Part shown: positions 36,334 to 49,089 of the stretch, one piece after another
Numbering within the stretch: the stretch's first letter is position 1
Layout of the letters: the number at the start of each line of letters is the position of its first letter
Source of the DNA: Aulostomus chinensis
Taxonomy: Eukaryota; Chordata; Actinopteri; Syngnathiformes; Aulostomidae
Length of the DNA: 64,000 nucleotides
Direction of reading: 5' to 3'
Assembly (NCBI GenBank): GCA_037954235.1
Contig: JBBMOA010000021.1
Location: forward strand, 3,371,001 to 3,435,000
Translations under genes and position numbers: made by a program
The notes under the pieces: model-generated
What the model was told of the DNA's origin: nothing
What the model saw: only the letters and a program-made list of their open reading frames with translations
The model's database searches: none

Positions 36334-37650
36334 GTGTAGAAGCCCAGGACTGAGTCAGCTAAAAGGGCTGCTAACGTTAGCTGCACCGTTAGCTCTGTGG
36401 ACTAACAGCAGCTAAGTACAACAAGCAAAGCTAGCTGCTCATCAGAGTACTTCATAAACAACATTTGTATTTTAATTTTTATAGTCACACTGGCCTCGGA
36501 GGCTGTTCCTGGTTCTGGTTCAGCTGTTCACAAGCTGGTACCGTTAATAAACAACTAAAAGGTTGAGGCAAACAACCAAAGGTGACTGAACGCGACTCCA
36601 GTTGAGTGGCTGTTTGAAGCCCATACCGCTCTGTTCTGGCTCATGTCATCCAAAGATTGTTTTAAAAGAATATTATAATTTATTTACTAAAGGTGAACTG
36701 ATATTTTGATATCCGGTGGTGGGTTTTTCATATTTCAGCCTCCTACAGTACCCGGGGTAAACAGGTTCAAGGGAAAACTTTCTTAGAACCCAACTTTAAC
36801 ACATAAATCAAACCTCTGAAAATACAGTTTTACTCATAGAACTGCATCTAAAACCCTGTAGCTGAACCATGTTTTGTGTTGTGCTGCTTCGGTGCTCTTC
36901 AAGCACTAATTCGAGTGGAACACAACAGCAAACAGGCGAACATGGAATACCCAGGAATACACACTAAGGACCCAACTACAAACTGATCTGTGCAGCTACT
37001 GCACCACATACGGGTTCTCTGAGCAGGCACGGAAGCCAAATACTTGGCTTCCCCTGGTTTTGTTGTCTTTTTTTTTTGCGTGTGTGAATATATTGTTGAA
37101 TCGGTGAACAGTGTGACCAAGGATGCGATCTGAAAGTATTTATTAAAAAAGAAAGGAATTTTTCACTTTAGCAGGACCATAAGCTTCCTGAGCTGAGTGA
37201 AAACCCTACAGATGTGCATGGAGGATACATCCATGCTCACTGGACTGGAATTCACATTCACATGCCAGCAGCATGTGTCTCACCGCTCACCAGCGAATCA
37301 GGGCAACTGAGCTCCCATCGGTTTCTTCCCTAGATGGAGCCCTGCTGTGGCGCCATGCTGCTGTTGTCTGCCGGTGTTGTTTTTGTATGCCCCTCTGAGC
37401 TGAACGTGCTGACTTGCCACCCAGGAGAGGGAAATATTAACGAGCAGAATAGCTGCGTAGTCAGGACTATGTGAATTGGTTTACCAAATGAGGCAAAACC
37501 CTTTGTACATCTTGACATCTGACAAGTCATGAAACACACAGGAATAACCTCTTGATCGATTCTGGACACTGGTGGTGAGAACGCCAGTGACAGCACTTTT
37601 TCAGATTTATCCAAAACAAGAGCAAGATTAACAATGATCAAGTGACTAAC

Positions 37651-37848
37651 ACGGGCAGCACGGTGGTGCAGTAGTCAGCACTGTCGCCTCACAGCAAGAA
37701 GGTTGGGGGTTCGAGTCCCGGCCTGGGCACGAGATCTTTCTCGTTTGCATGTTCTCCTTGTGCCTGCGCGGGTTCTCTCTGGGTGCTCCGGCTACTTCCC
37801 ACCATCCAAAGACATGCAATTGGGGACTCGAAGACAATGGATGGATGG
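37651..37848 (+). mobile_element. V-SINE copy with large internal deletion
   Basis: It has an intact head (A box GGTGCAGTAGTCAGCAC, B box GGTTCGAGTCCC) and central segment. The sequence then jumps from the post-core GGGGACTCG directly to the last bases of the tail, AAGACAATGGATGGATGG, losing about 170 bp of tail. The flanking duplication AAGTGACTAAC (37640-37650) / AAGTGATTAAC (37849-37859), 10 of 11 matching, shows that this is a real insertion. Confidence 0.82.
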
Positions 37849-38896
37849 AAGTGATTAACTTCCATCCATTAACTTGCCTGATTTGCATTTTAGTCAAAAT
37901 GCAAGTACAAATCAACCGTCCAAAAACCTGAAGACGCAATAAGGCTCACCAGGGAGGAAAGAAGGTCAGTTTCTGTGGATTAAATCTAGATTCAGGTGGT
38001 TTTGGTTTTCTCTCAAGACTCAAACTTGACTGGAGAAAAACAGAACGAAGAGGATTAAATACTGCGAAAGCTAACGTGAGGTACATTTGACACACGTAAT
38101 AGCTACTTTAGGTGGTTAGTTACAGTAAGCGTACAGGAAATGAGTGCACGTCCATGTAAATACGCACTTATCCCATGTGAACAGGGTAGTGTGGTACTTG
38201 TGTGTATGAGTTCACAAATAGTGTTCATTTTCAAACTAAAGTCAGTTAAAAGTCTTGTGCTGCACACATTTCCAAACCAAAGGCTGTCTAGACATCTTTG
38301 GTCTGACACATATGCTTAATTTAGAGACATCTAGATTTCATTCAACAACTCATACTGGAGGAATCTGATCATTTCTTTTTAATATGAACTTTGTCATTTC
38401 TAAGTTGAAGGTAACACAGAACTTGACTTGAATGCAGGATCCCTCTGTCACCGGGAGACTTCAGCACCACTGGTCACTGTCTGTGTCAGTGATCCGCCAA
38501 CCTCCTAACAAGCAGTAGCAAACCCTTATTAGCGTCTGCTTGGACGCTGCGGAGGGTAGCCTCTGTAACACCAAGGTCTGAGTTCATGTTAAGAGACGTG
38601 CGATCTGCATTACGCTGGCAGACCTTCATCTCAACTTGAGTGAGCACACAGAGTTCTGCAGATTGGTTTATTCAAATGGAAGACTGGACCAGTCTGATTC
38701 TCTACTGAGAGAAATGTCCATCTGAACAAGTCAGTGGAGTAACTGGGAACAAAAGAAAGGAACCTCTCCAAAAATAATCTTCTCATACCTTTGTTTTCGC
38801 CGCGGTTGGGTTTGGTATCGTTCCGCAAACGAAGTAACTCTCAGTTGGGTTTTCATTAAAGATGGTGGAGGGTTGCAGCGATGGCCGACGAGGCCG

Positions 38897-38945
38897 CATG
38901 GGACTCAAGGATGAGCTGAAAAGCCTTTGGTGGTCAAAGGTCACC
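38897..38945 (+). repeat. Dispersed repeat D, partial unit
   Basis: CATGGGACTCAAGGATGAGC, TGAAAAGC and TGGTCAAAGGTCAC match the 3' half of the unit at 11.6 kb almost base for base. The DR1-type motif is retained at 38931-38944. Confidence 0.7.
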
Positions 38946-41657
38946 CAGACTACAACACATCGCTGAGGCCCACTATTCCTTACTTCTAGCTTTTCTACTT
39001 CTGGGGATTCTTTTTACATGTCTATTAAATTGTCAGTGGGAGAAATCCAGCATATTTGACATATATCTACTAGTTTTGGAAATCAACCCTGACATGATAG
39101 GGGAGTTTCCACAGCAGATTTGCATGTATTAGATGAGTGGGCTTTATTGGCTTTGGCACGGGCCCATGCTCTCCGAGTGCCCTTCTAGTTATGTTAAAAT
39201 GAGGAAATGGAAATAGTGCAGGGGCTTATTATGCTTGAAATGCATCTGTCTTTTCTTTTTTTTTTTTTTTTAAATTACCAGAAAAACCTTCATTTACATA
39301 CTATCTTTTGTGTTGCCTCTTCAAAAATCTATGTATTACTCTGTGGGAGAAATCTGACAAAAGGCTTCAATAAGTGTGAACAAAAACTACACGCTGTAAG
39401 ATTAAGATCCATGACAGCATAGATGTGTCTGAATCCGTGTTCTGGGGAGGAAATTTCTTCTTCAATCCCCGCCCCCTCAGCTTCGCACACCGGGGGAAAT
39501 CTCCAGCTCATCCAGGTAAAAGACTTGTTGACATTGCTAGCAAAGAACAACGGACAGTTCCGGACATTTGACACAGAGGGAGCCAGCGACTGACTCCTGG
39601 AGTTGGCAGCGAGGACTTTGGAAGCTTTGGCTACTGTAGGCTTATCCGACAAAAGCTCTAATCGCGCTAGACCAATTACCATCTACCTGGGATCCTGTGA
39701 AGGTTTCTAATGACTGCTGGGATTGTCCAGGTTTTAATCCAACGCAGAGCAGCTGCGCCTTTAATTCCAACAACGTACTTTATCTTGGCAAAGACAAACA
39801 TCTCCTGAGATTATCTTGATTGAATCAGTTTCACTCCTCTCCTCGTGAACACCCAACGTGTACTTCTACACCACCTGGTATTTCACGAAACACTGATATC
39901 TCTACCTTATACTGCTCCAGTGCAAAGGAGCAGGCAAGTGCAGCAGTCTGGTTTCCATCCAACTGCAGTATTTTTAGAAGATGAAATAGAAAAGGAAGAT
40001 TAAGACTCAACAATTGACATTTTAGCTGCTGGGAAAGACCAGCTGAAATGGCATTTCAAAAGTGTCTAACCACTGTATCCTGACATATTTCCCAGTGAAA
40101 CAGGATTAAAAGGTGGGCAATAATGTTTTGAGGAAGGGAGAGTGGAACACTGAACACAGGGCATATCCAGAGCCTTTTGTAACACCATGTCAGGTGAGGC
40201 CTTGTCGAGACACACTGGCGAGAGAGATGAACCCCGTAACGTGATTACAGATCCTGCTTACCCACGAACAACAGATGCTAATTAGCTTTTAGCAAACTGT
40301 GTTACAGGAACTACTAATTGTGTGCTGCCCCTGTACATTCATTAATTCCTAAAAGTGAATATATTGAAGCTAGTGGGACAGTAACTGCAGTATTTAGAGG
40401 GAAGAATCCAGGGTTTGAGGTACCATTTGCACTCGCTAGCTAACGAATACTTCTCAGTTAATAGACATGAAGGTGCTGCAAAAAACAAACAAACAGATGA
40501 TTAACAGGTGGGGCTCATGACATACATGATTGATACATGCTTATGTAGATGCATCATATTCCTCATAAGAGGGTTTTTTTGTAATTTTTTGGCTTGTATT
40601 TAAAATAATCCAAAGAGTTAAAAAGGTGTTTGAAGCGAGACTTTAAGGTTTGGTCAGCAGCGGTAAAATGGAGAATGGGAATCCAGGATGTGCACCAGTG
40701 GAGCGTTTCAGATGTTAATATTCGTCTGTGGCACCTCAGTGGGGCTGAGAGTGATGCACCTGGTCATAAATGAATGAACGAATGTGAACGTGCACTCGGT
40801 TGATGACTTGTTCTCTAAAGTCTGCGGAGCTGAAATCACATCGTGACTGAGCTGTCAAGCCAGTGCCAACAGGATGGCGGTGAAATCTGCGTGTTGATGG
40901 GTGAATAAACCCTGGATTTTCAGATGATCCAAGCCATGTAACGTGAACCACACGAGCTTCTTCATACATGATGACATGTATCATGTAATTGATTCATAGT
41001 CTTTGTGGTATGCAGTCCTGCACATCTCCTTCTCTGTCTGGTTTACCAGCTGGTGGTCTGCACTGACAAACAAACCATCTGTGACAGTTTCAAGGGTTAA
41101 CTTTGATCAAGTAATTTAATTATGAGAAGTGTCTCGTGTTCCACAGGAGGATGTTTACCAGCGAGATAATGTAGCGCCAACAAAACTGGAGCTTTTATAG
41201 AGATATCACTTGGAAAATATGATGGTTGAAGCAAAAATTATAGGTTTTAATACACACAGCAGACTAAACAGAGGTAAAAGGCTTCGATTCCAGTTTGAAA
41301 CCATACATTTTCTTCTAACAACAGTGAGTCAAACTATTATGGCCACCACGAGTTTCTCATTGGCAACGGGTATCAACAGTAAACGGCGCACAAACATTTC
41401 TGTCAACATCTTAAAAGATGTAATTTACGATGTGATATGATGCTTTTTGCCTTTTTACCCCTAAAAGAGTCAAAAGAAAAGATGAAAACACTTTTTTAAG
41501 AAACTCTGATGGAACATCATTTGCAGCTGTTTGCTGAACTTTGTCTCCAGACAGCAGGGACGTGGTTCTAGACGATGACCTAGATGACCAGGGTGACAAC
41601 TTCTTCTTCTGATTGCTACAGCCACCCTTGTTTATTAAACCAAACTAATGTAGTTGA

Positions 41658-42012
41658 GGGCGGCACAGTGGTGCCTCACAGCAAGAAGGTTCTTGATTCA
41701 AGTCCCGGTTCGGGCACAGGATCTTTCTGTGTGAGTCTTCATGTTCTCCCTGTTCCTGTGTGGGTTCTCTCTGGTACTCCAGCTTCCTCCCACAGTCCAA
41801 AGACATGCAAATGGGGACTCGGCTGATTGATACTCTAAATTGACCGTAGGTGTGACTGTGAGTGTGAATGGTTGTCTGTCTCTATGTCTTGGCCCTGCCA
41901 TGGACTGGCGACCTGTCCAGGGTGAACCCCGCCTCTCACCTGAAAGCCGCTGGGATAGGCTCCACCCCCCTGCGACCCTTAACAGGATAAGCGGAAGAAA
42001 ATGGATGTATAG
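41658..42012 (+). mobile_element. V-SINE copy lacking the A-box part of its head
   Basis: The core, tail and terminal GGATAAGCGGAAG are present. The head jumps from GGCACAGTGGTG to CCTCACAGCAAG, deleting about 17-18 bp of the A-box region, and the B box is changed to GATTCAAGTCC. It is flanked by AATGTAGTTGA (41647-41657) / AATCTAGTTGA (42013-42023), 10 of 11 identical. Without an A box it should be transcriptionally inactive as a SINE. Confidence 0.82.
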
Positions 42013-42156
42013 AATCTAGTTGATGTAAATGTTCCTGACCTCTGTCACTTCCAAAAGACAAAGGCTTTAACTGCTAACCAACTTTAGCTCATGAAGGCGT
42101 CACGTAAAGGGTGCCACGCTAATTCATGACTGAACCAGCTGGAGAAACACTGATAT

Positions 42157-42192
42157 ACCAAGTCAGTTTTATTTATTTAGCACCAAATCACA
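42157..42192 (+). repeat. Fragment of a common fish repeat end
   Basis: CCAAGTCAGTTTTATTTATT followed by TAGCACCAAATCACA resembles the TTTTATTTATATAGCRCCAAATCACA end of a very abundant fish interspersed repeat (from recall). No more of the element is recognisable beyond about 36 bp. Confidence 0.4.
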
Positions 42193-45100
42193 GAGAAATA
42201 GCGAGTGTTTGCCCAGTGAAGGAGCTCCAGCAGTCCTCCACATCCCACCTCCTGTACTCATGGAGGGTTGATCACACGGACCCCGGCCAGTCTCACCACA
42301 TTTCAATGCAACAATCATCCACGCTGTCCTGCAACACCCACATTATGTTGGTCTCTGGCTTCATTTTACACTTTCAACTGTGGACTAAAAGGCAAGTGCT
42401 CAACTGCCTCGACGATCATTAAATTATTTTTTAAAAATCTAAGAGGCTGCCTTCTACATCCTGCTACTGAGGGAGAGCTCGAGCCGTCACAGCTGGACTG
42501 ACGGCGAGCCTGCCAGCTACAGCTGATGTTAGGCAGCAGCAGTGGTGCTACACAGTGCCAGCAACCCGCTGAGCGTTCAGCAGAGCTGAATGTGGCGCTA
42601 AATTCACTAATTCAGGGAAAGCTTATCTCAACACAGCCACATCGCAGGTTATCCAATTAACAGTCAACAAATGAGATTCCATATGGAGATGCGCCGTCAT
42701 GTTGGGGATCATTTTCAAAACTGCACAAGCTACAGGGCTCGAGCACCAAACACGATGGGGGTGGTCATTGATTACAGCTCAGCATTCATTATTAGCATGT
42801 CATTACACTGCGTGAGAAGTCCCTGCAGCCAGATGTTAATCATTCTTTATGTCGCTGCCTTTTGTAGATTTTTTTCCAGACTGAAGGTGTTTGAACAGAC
42901 ACAGAGTCCGTTAATTATGTTGCTGCTCGGCTCAAGTGCGACCAAGAAAGTTGCGGTTTGAAATTGGTTTTGCCTGCTGATATGTGTTGTCAAATGATGG
43001 GCCCACCTCCCCTTGCTTGTATCCTGTCATTTTCTACTTTCATTTCTGTAACATTTCTTGGGACAAACAACAAGAGATGGGCTTGCAGATAATAAAAACA
43101 AAGCAGACGACAAGGATTGTCATCCTGCTTGTGATTTGTTTCCATAACAGCGAAGTTGGTCTGGCTGAAGAGAGGCAGCTCGCCAATACCAAATATGCCC
43201 CCAAACTCGACAGTGACGTTCTCATTCATTGCTGCGCAGTAGTATAGTTCCACATCGGTGTACCTAATAAACTGGATCGTGAGAGTACATTTCAATTCAA
43301 TCGACACATGCTGCTGTCATTATACCCATTGAATGCTGTTAGTAATCACTTGTGTTTGCAACTGAAAGTTTCACATTTCAAATGGCAGCCAAGATAGTTG
43401 GAAACAAATACATCAGAAACCTGAAACTCGTGCGTATAAGTTACCGTGAAGAATAACAACGCCGCTTGCTAAGTGGATGTCTTACACATCAGAATGGGAA
43501 CTCTTACGACAGGGTGACACTCAGCAGAGACGCATCTATATTCATATATGCATTAGGCGAAGCCACTTTAAAACTGTGAGTCCTCCAGCGATGGAGGGTA
43601 GGTTTGGACCGGAGCAGCCCAGAGGCAGCACAACACCAGAAACACTGTGATAAACACTCCGCTGGCCTCCCTGCTTATTCAGACATTTATAGGAGAATGT
43701 CAAAGTAAAAATAAGCCAAATACTTGTTACAGCCTGTGGTGGAGGAGCGAGCGTGACCTCGGTAAACTCTGAACCTGCATGGTTCTGGCTGAAACATGGA
43801 CCGACTTCTACCTGGACTGTAACTTACAGCGAAGGTGTGTTTAGGCCAAATCCTGGGCTCCGAGGGCCCTCTGATCGTGAGACAAACTATCCTGTCAAGA
43901 TTTTCAAGGGCCCCCTTGCATCGGGGTCCACGGTGGTCACGCCCCACTTCCTGGATAATTGCCACCCAGGTGAACAGTTGCTGGACATGTTACACATCTG
44001 ATGTGTGGCGCAGTTCTTTTACCACTGATTGAACAGTTACACCTGGGGTCAGATTTGCTGAAAATATCTAGAAAGGTACAGGGCGTGAAGTGAAAGCTGA
44101 TTTGGAGGAATTGTGGGATTTTGGTCTCCAAAGCTAGAAGTGTTCTTTTACCCCCAAAAAAGTAGAATCAATGTAAGCATCGCTGGTCTCGAGTGGTGGA
44201 AGAAAACGAGTGCCTGTGGATGAACTGAGTGAGGAGGTGTAGCTGGAACGCGAAGGAGGGGCCACAGCATCGAGACTGACCTGATCCAGGGTTCAGCGTT
44301 TCAAGTGTGCCATTTTGGGACCACCGTCCTCGAGAGGGTCTTTGCAATGCAGAAGTTTTTTAATCTTCCACAACCTGGTAAACGTACGATTGGAAAAAGG
44401 CACTGAGTGTTGACTCTTCACATGTGCATCGGTGATGATCTCGTACCAGCGTGGATTTCCTCATCCCAGACTTTGCTAATTGAGAAAGATTGCAAATACA
44501 GTTGTGTTTTTTTTTCCCCTGCTGGTGGAGAATCAGCACTGTGGCACTGCAGCTCTTTAGTCCCAGTAATTGTGACTTGTTGGAAGGGCAAGATGTTTAC
44601 CCGGAATGAATTTAGTTGGGATGTTATTTGCTTTCTCTGTTAGACCAGCGTCTCGGCGGTACAAGTCCTGTGGGAGTCTGATGAATATTTCAGGAAGATA
44701 TTCCTGTGTGGTCTTACTCCCGGCTTCACAATGAATACAAATTAATGGTGTGAAATGCAGCTGCTTATGGAATTATGACTTTCAAAAAGAGTGTGGCGGT
44801 GCACCTTTGCTCTGATGTTGAAGAAAAAAGGTGATGCGTATAAATGTCAAGCCAACTTTATGGGCAGTTAGCATGCCTTGTCTACAAATTTGGAGTTTTC
44901 TGCGTGTCATTAAACACCCCATAGACTTTCAGCAAGAGATGGCGTGTCGTGAGCCCGCGCATTGATGTCATTTGTGACCATTGTTTCCGACGTAGTAAAA
45001 GGGCTCATTTAGCAAGCCAACACTACATTAACGCGTGTTCCTGAAGACATTCCAAGCGAGGAAGGGGTCGAGCGGAAGTCTGGAAATCTCAGAATTTGTG

Positions 45101-45389
45101 CCCACTGTTGGATGGAGTGAATACAGGTGGAGAAGTGGAGACTTAAGAGGAGGAAACAGGTTCTGATCAGACAGGCAGAGTTTGTTTAACACACTTCCAG
45201 TCAGACGTTCAACAGGCTTATCTTCCTTTTTAAAATGATCTTGCCCCAATTTTACATCTTTCTACTTACTGCCATTACCAAAAACCCAATTAACCACTGA
45301 AAAGCACATTCCCCCTCCTTTTTTAAGTTTTTTTTGTTGGCGGTTCCTGCGTCTGAGGCCCTGGTATGTTGGAGGAGTATAAATTGGAT

Positions 45390-46130
45390 ACCCCAGTGTG
45401 TGATACATCCTCTATTCGGCTCTTTGAGCAGAGCTATGAAGCAGATAACTGATGAGAGCGAAGCCCCATTCTATCTGCTGGGGTCACATTGTCTCATTAA
45501 TTGCTTATGAGTTATCACTGTACATATGTGAAACAGCTGGGGGCCATTAGGATTCGCGAGGAAATAATACCCTTAAGAGCCGCATTAGCGTTAATGTTTA
45601 TGTGGTTGACTATCAGCTGTTTTTGGAGGTATTTTCCCCCTAAACAAGATGAAAACCCTGATCTCGCCGCCTCGCTCTCTCTCGCCCCTCTCTCTCTTAT
45701 CGGCGAGCAGGAGCCAGGTGACTCATTAACATTCCCTGGCCACCGCGGGATTAAGAGCTTTACGGGTTAAAAAACGTGCCGTAATCAAATTATTCAAATG
45801 ACCACTACTCAGCTTCAACCTTCATGGCGCCATTGAGGAGACAATTACAACGAGCAAGTTGGTGCCTGGAACCATTTCATATCAGAGGGAAAGGGAGAGC
45901 AAGAAAGGAGGGAGGGAATGGCGAAGGCGCAACTGGAGCGAAAGATACTGAAGACAAAACGTCTCAATGGGGAGTTAATTAAAATTCTTTCCTCAAAGAT
46001 GTGTTTCTTTTTGCTCCCAGTTGCAGATAAGGCAGGCCCTCGTGCTGTGAAAGGAGAGTATCGCTTCGGTTTATTGGCCTCTCAGCAGGCTCGGCGTGAC
46101 CCGGCAAACTTGAAGTTCGCCAGATGAAGG
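45390..46130. other. Candidate conserved non-coding block (unproven)
   Basis: Repeat-free sequence with clustered CTCATTAATTGC, TGAGTTATCA, GGCCATTAGG, GTGACTCATTAACATTCC, CAAATTATTCAAATG and GGAGACAATTACAAC words. Only short frames of at most 89 codons occur, without domains. Confidence 0.22.
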
Positions 46131-46673
46131 GATCCGTGGAACATTTTATCTTCTTTTAACCCGCCTTATTATTTCCACGTGTGAGTGTTTTATGTATCAT
46201 TGGCATCACTGAGTCTGCATGCAACAGAGAGCACAACAATTCTCTGGATTTTTTTTCCAGGGATATTTTATCCTTTTGTCCTTTTAAATTCTTTGGTGTT
46301 TGTTGAGACGGAATCTATTCGTCCGCCTTTCCTCTGCAGGAGAGTCGAGGTTTCTGTGTTTTCCCTCGTATCATTTTTTTCCTTTTACCTCCACCAAAGA
46401 GCGGGAAGGAATTCTCAAAAACTAAAGGACTGATTGAATGAAGTTTGGCAGGCGGGAAGGGGATATGATACACGGCGTAGATGCTGCGTCCTGAGGTAGA
46501 CGCCATATTTCTCGGGACGTGTCCGAGATAAATCTTTCCAAAACATCCTGATCATTATTTTCAATCTCTTTTGATTTTGATGACACAGCATTCATATTCC
46601 TTCTGAGTGCTTTCTCGTTTGTTGTTTTTTATTCAAAAATACCAAACAAAAAACGCCCACTTGGTTTAGTGGT

Positions 46674-46805
46674 GTAGCACCCGGTGTAGCACCCGATGTA
46701 GCACCCGATGTAGCACCCGATGTAGCACCCGGTGTAGCACCCGGTGTAGCACCCGATGTAGCACCCGATGTAGCACCCGGTGTAGCACCCGATGTAGCAC
46801 CCGGT
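46674..46805. repeat. 12-bp minisatellite, 11 copies
   Basis: The unit is GTAGCACCCGRT, repeated eleven times without length variation. The single variable base reads G A A A G G A A G A G along the array. The period is a multiple of three, so frames on both strands stay open across it (GATS/GATP and GCYT/GCYI repeats on the minus strand). That is an effect of the repeat, not evidence of a protein. Confidence 0.95.
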
Positions 46806-46959
46806 GCAGCCGAGGAGGAACCCACTACATTTATCTTTATCTTTATTACTATCAGAGTCAAAAATGGCGTTTTGTTGTTGTTTTTTACGTTGGGTTTGGC
46901 TGAGTGCTCCTTGGCAGAAGGACGTGCTCTGATTTATGCATCTATTCATCTGTCTGTAT

Positions 46960-47312
46960 CAGCGATGCCCAAACTTTTTCCTTTCGAGGGCCAAAACTGA
47001 AACTTATTGGTGGGCTGAGAGCCAAAAACAAACTTTGTGTTGCTGAAGTGCCTTTTTGTCTCTGCTTCCTCAGTCTTTTTTTTTTCTTTCTTCACTGAGC
47101 AATCTGTTACTCTGCCACCTGATCAAATTATGAATAAATAATCTGTTTTTTTTTAACCTCACAAAAAAAAAGAAAAATGGTGAAACTACAATATTTCAAT
47201 GTTTTTGTTTAGTTATTTTTATTTTCAAGCCTGAGCGTCTTCTACATTCAGGCAAATCAATCCTCACCGGTGGGTCAAACTTGGTCCGAGGGCCAGGGTT
47301 TGGGCAGCCCTG
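46960..47312. mobile_element. hAT-like MITE, 353 bp
   Basis: The left end CAGCGATGCCCAAAC and the inverted right end CAGGGCTGCCCAAAC match at 13 of 15 positions. Both continue into a GGGCC box (CGAGGGCCAAAACTG on the left, CCGAGGGCCAGGG on the right). CAGNG-type ends are typical of hAT elements. The flanking octamers (GTCTGTAT / GTCCATGC) agree at only 4 of 8, so the target duplication has decayed. The interior is T-rich, with no transposase. Confidence 0.7.
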
Positions 47313-47728
47313 GTCCATGCTAAGAGGCGTCTGTCCACTGGTGTGCTGCCGCTGGGGAACCGTGTAGCAAACACTCCTGGATACGTCTCATCATCTCTTT
47401 GCAGCGCTCTGGTTGGCCTCCACATAATTAGCAGTGGCCCCATCGAAGGAAGCCAGCGTGGGCCTCCGTATTGACTCAGTCATACTCCTCTTTTTCCTGC
47501 AGAGTTAATTAAAGTGTGGACTGTTTATTTTTTCAAGGGCTGCCAACTTGGATTTGACGCTCAGTGTTAATCAACACCCACCGTGCTTTCTGTCCGTACG
47601 AGCACCAGCGCTGCTTCAGAGCATCAGCAGGAGGATATTTGGACAAGTATAATCACTGCTGTAAGGCTTTTATTTTCTTAAGTCTACTTTTGCGTGGCTG
47701 TCGTAGCAGATTGCTTCATGCAGTTGGT

Positions 47729-47770
47729 CACTCACACCCACACCCACACCCACACCCACACCCACACACA
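47729..47770. repeat. CACCCA hexanucleotide repeat
   Basis: CACTCACA, then about five CACCCA units, ending in CACACA. It probably arose from a CA tract. Confidence 0.9.
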
Positions 47771-48105
47771 ATCGCTTATACAGAAGAACAATGAGTGTTT
47801 CAAAAAAATAATTACATTGATTAAGCCGTTGTCTTGGAGGCAGCAGAGCAACGCCGAGGTTTGTTATGTATATGTTGGTTTAACGGGATCCGTGTGAGAA
47901 CGTCCAGGCGGAGCGGCTGATGATGGCGGTGACAAAAGCAGGAGAACACTGAGAACCCTGATTAGAATCTCCTAGGGAAAAATGCTGGGAACTCAAGGAT
48001 GCACGCACAGACGGAGGCAGTGTGGCAGGTAAATGTTCCGGCTCCGCTCCACTGATGTGGTGCCCATTATATGTGTAGTGTTTTAAGCTTTAGGCAGGAG
48101 GTGTT

Positions 48106-48122
48106 GGGGGGGGGGGGGGGGG
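48106..48122. repeat. G17 homopolymer
   Basis: Seventeen consecutive G residues. Confidence 0.9.
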
Positions 48123-48360
48123 CACCAAGACACGCCACGCCACCCTCCTTCCATTCCTTCCCGGGAGACTGAGTGCAGGGTCAGGTGAGGTTGCATTTTA
48201 GTCGCTTTCACACAGGAGGATGACCTGGTGGTTATGATGCTTTGCTTGTTTAAGTACAACAGCGTTGCCCCAGACGATGAATTTATGACATTCCTGCTTT
48301 CAGAGAAAGAGCAGCAACATGAACTCACAGCAACAAAGTTTTGTGTTAACTATTCTGCTG

Positions 48361-48380
48361 CCCCCCCCCCCCCCCACCCC
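48361..48380. repeat. C15 homopolymer with C4 extension
   Basis: Fifteen C, one A, then four C, about 240 bp from the G17 run at 48106. Confidence 0.9.
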
Positions 48381-49089
48381 ATTTTTTATTTTTTCCACAC
48401 CAACATGGCTTTGGCACTCGTGCTGCCGGCTCAGCGGTGGAAACCTGTTGTCAGTCCCATCTCGGCGTATTCTCCTCCAGATGGTTCGATATGTCCGCCG
48501 TGGACAGGCTGTGAAAAGACGGCCTGGTTTATCCTTTATCAGACTGAGGTTTGTGCAAAGTGGCAAACACGAGATCTGACATGCGAGCAGCCCAGCGATG
48601 CGCTGATCCGTCTGAGGAGCTGTCCCTGGTGCTGAAGCAGCAGACAAGATTTCCAGTTGCGCCTTTTTTCATTCAGTCCAACTCAGTTTTATCTTGTATC
48701 TATAATCTCTAAAAGCCACGTGATCAAGACAACCCAGAATTTTAATTAGATTTTTTTTTAAACCTGATTTAATATGTGAGATACATGCAGATAATTTCAC
48801 AGGCTGTTAAAATCACCAAGCAATCCAGAAATGTGGTTGTTGGGTTTTTTGGTTTTTTGGTGGCATACACAATGACTTTCCCTCAAAAGAACATCATAAG
48901 ATGTCACCTCGCCGTCTCGTCTGAAAAACCGACATCATTTGCACTGATTTCCGCGAATGTAAAATGTGTTGCTACCCTGGAAAAGCAGTTGATGAGGACT
49001 GACGCTTGAACAGAACACAAAACCAAAAACAGCCAAACAAGACGCCGCTTCTTTCTTCTTTTTTTCTTTCTTTCCTCCGGGATCATCAA

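Larger units (their letters stand above)
34510..41640. other. No gene recognised apart from listed repeats
   Basis: It contains repeat X (36281), a SINE (37651) and repeat D (38897). A 117-codon minus-strand frame (39329-39682) is the longest, and I cannot match it to a protein family. Confidence 0.55.
42030..46670. other. No gene recognised
   Basis: Frames of at most 105 codons, no domains. It includes one fish-repeat fragment (42157) and a candidate conserved block (45390-46130). Confidence 0.6.

Noticed and set aside
39329..39682. 117-codon minus-strand frame
   Set aside because: No family recognised and no exon signals; could be part of an unrecognised repeat, but there is no support for a gene.
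46592..46949. Two minus-strand frames with GATS/GATP and GCYT/GCYI repeats
   Set aside because: They stay open only because the 12-bp minisatellite has a period divisible by three; no coding sequence flanks them.
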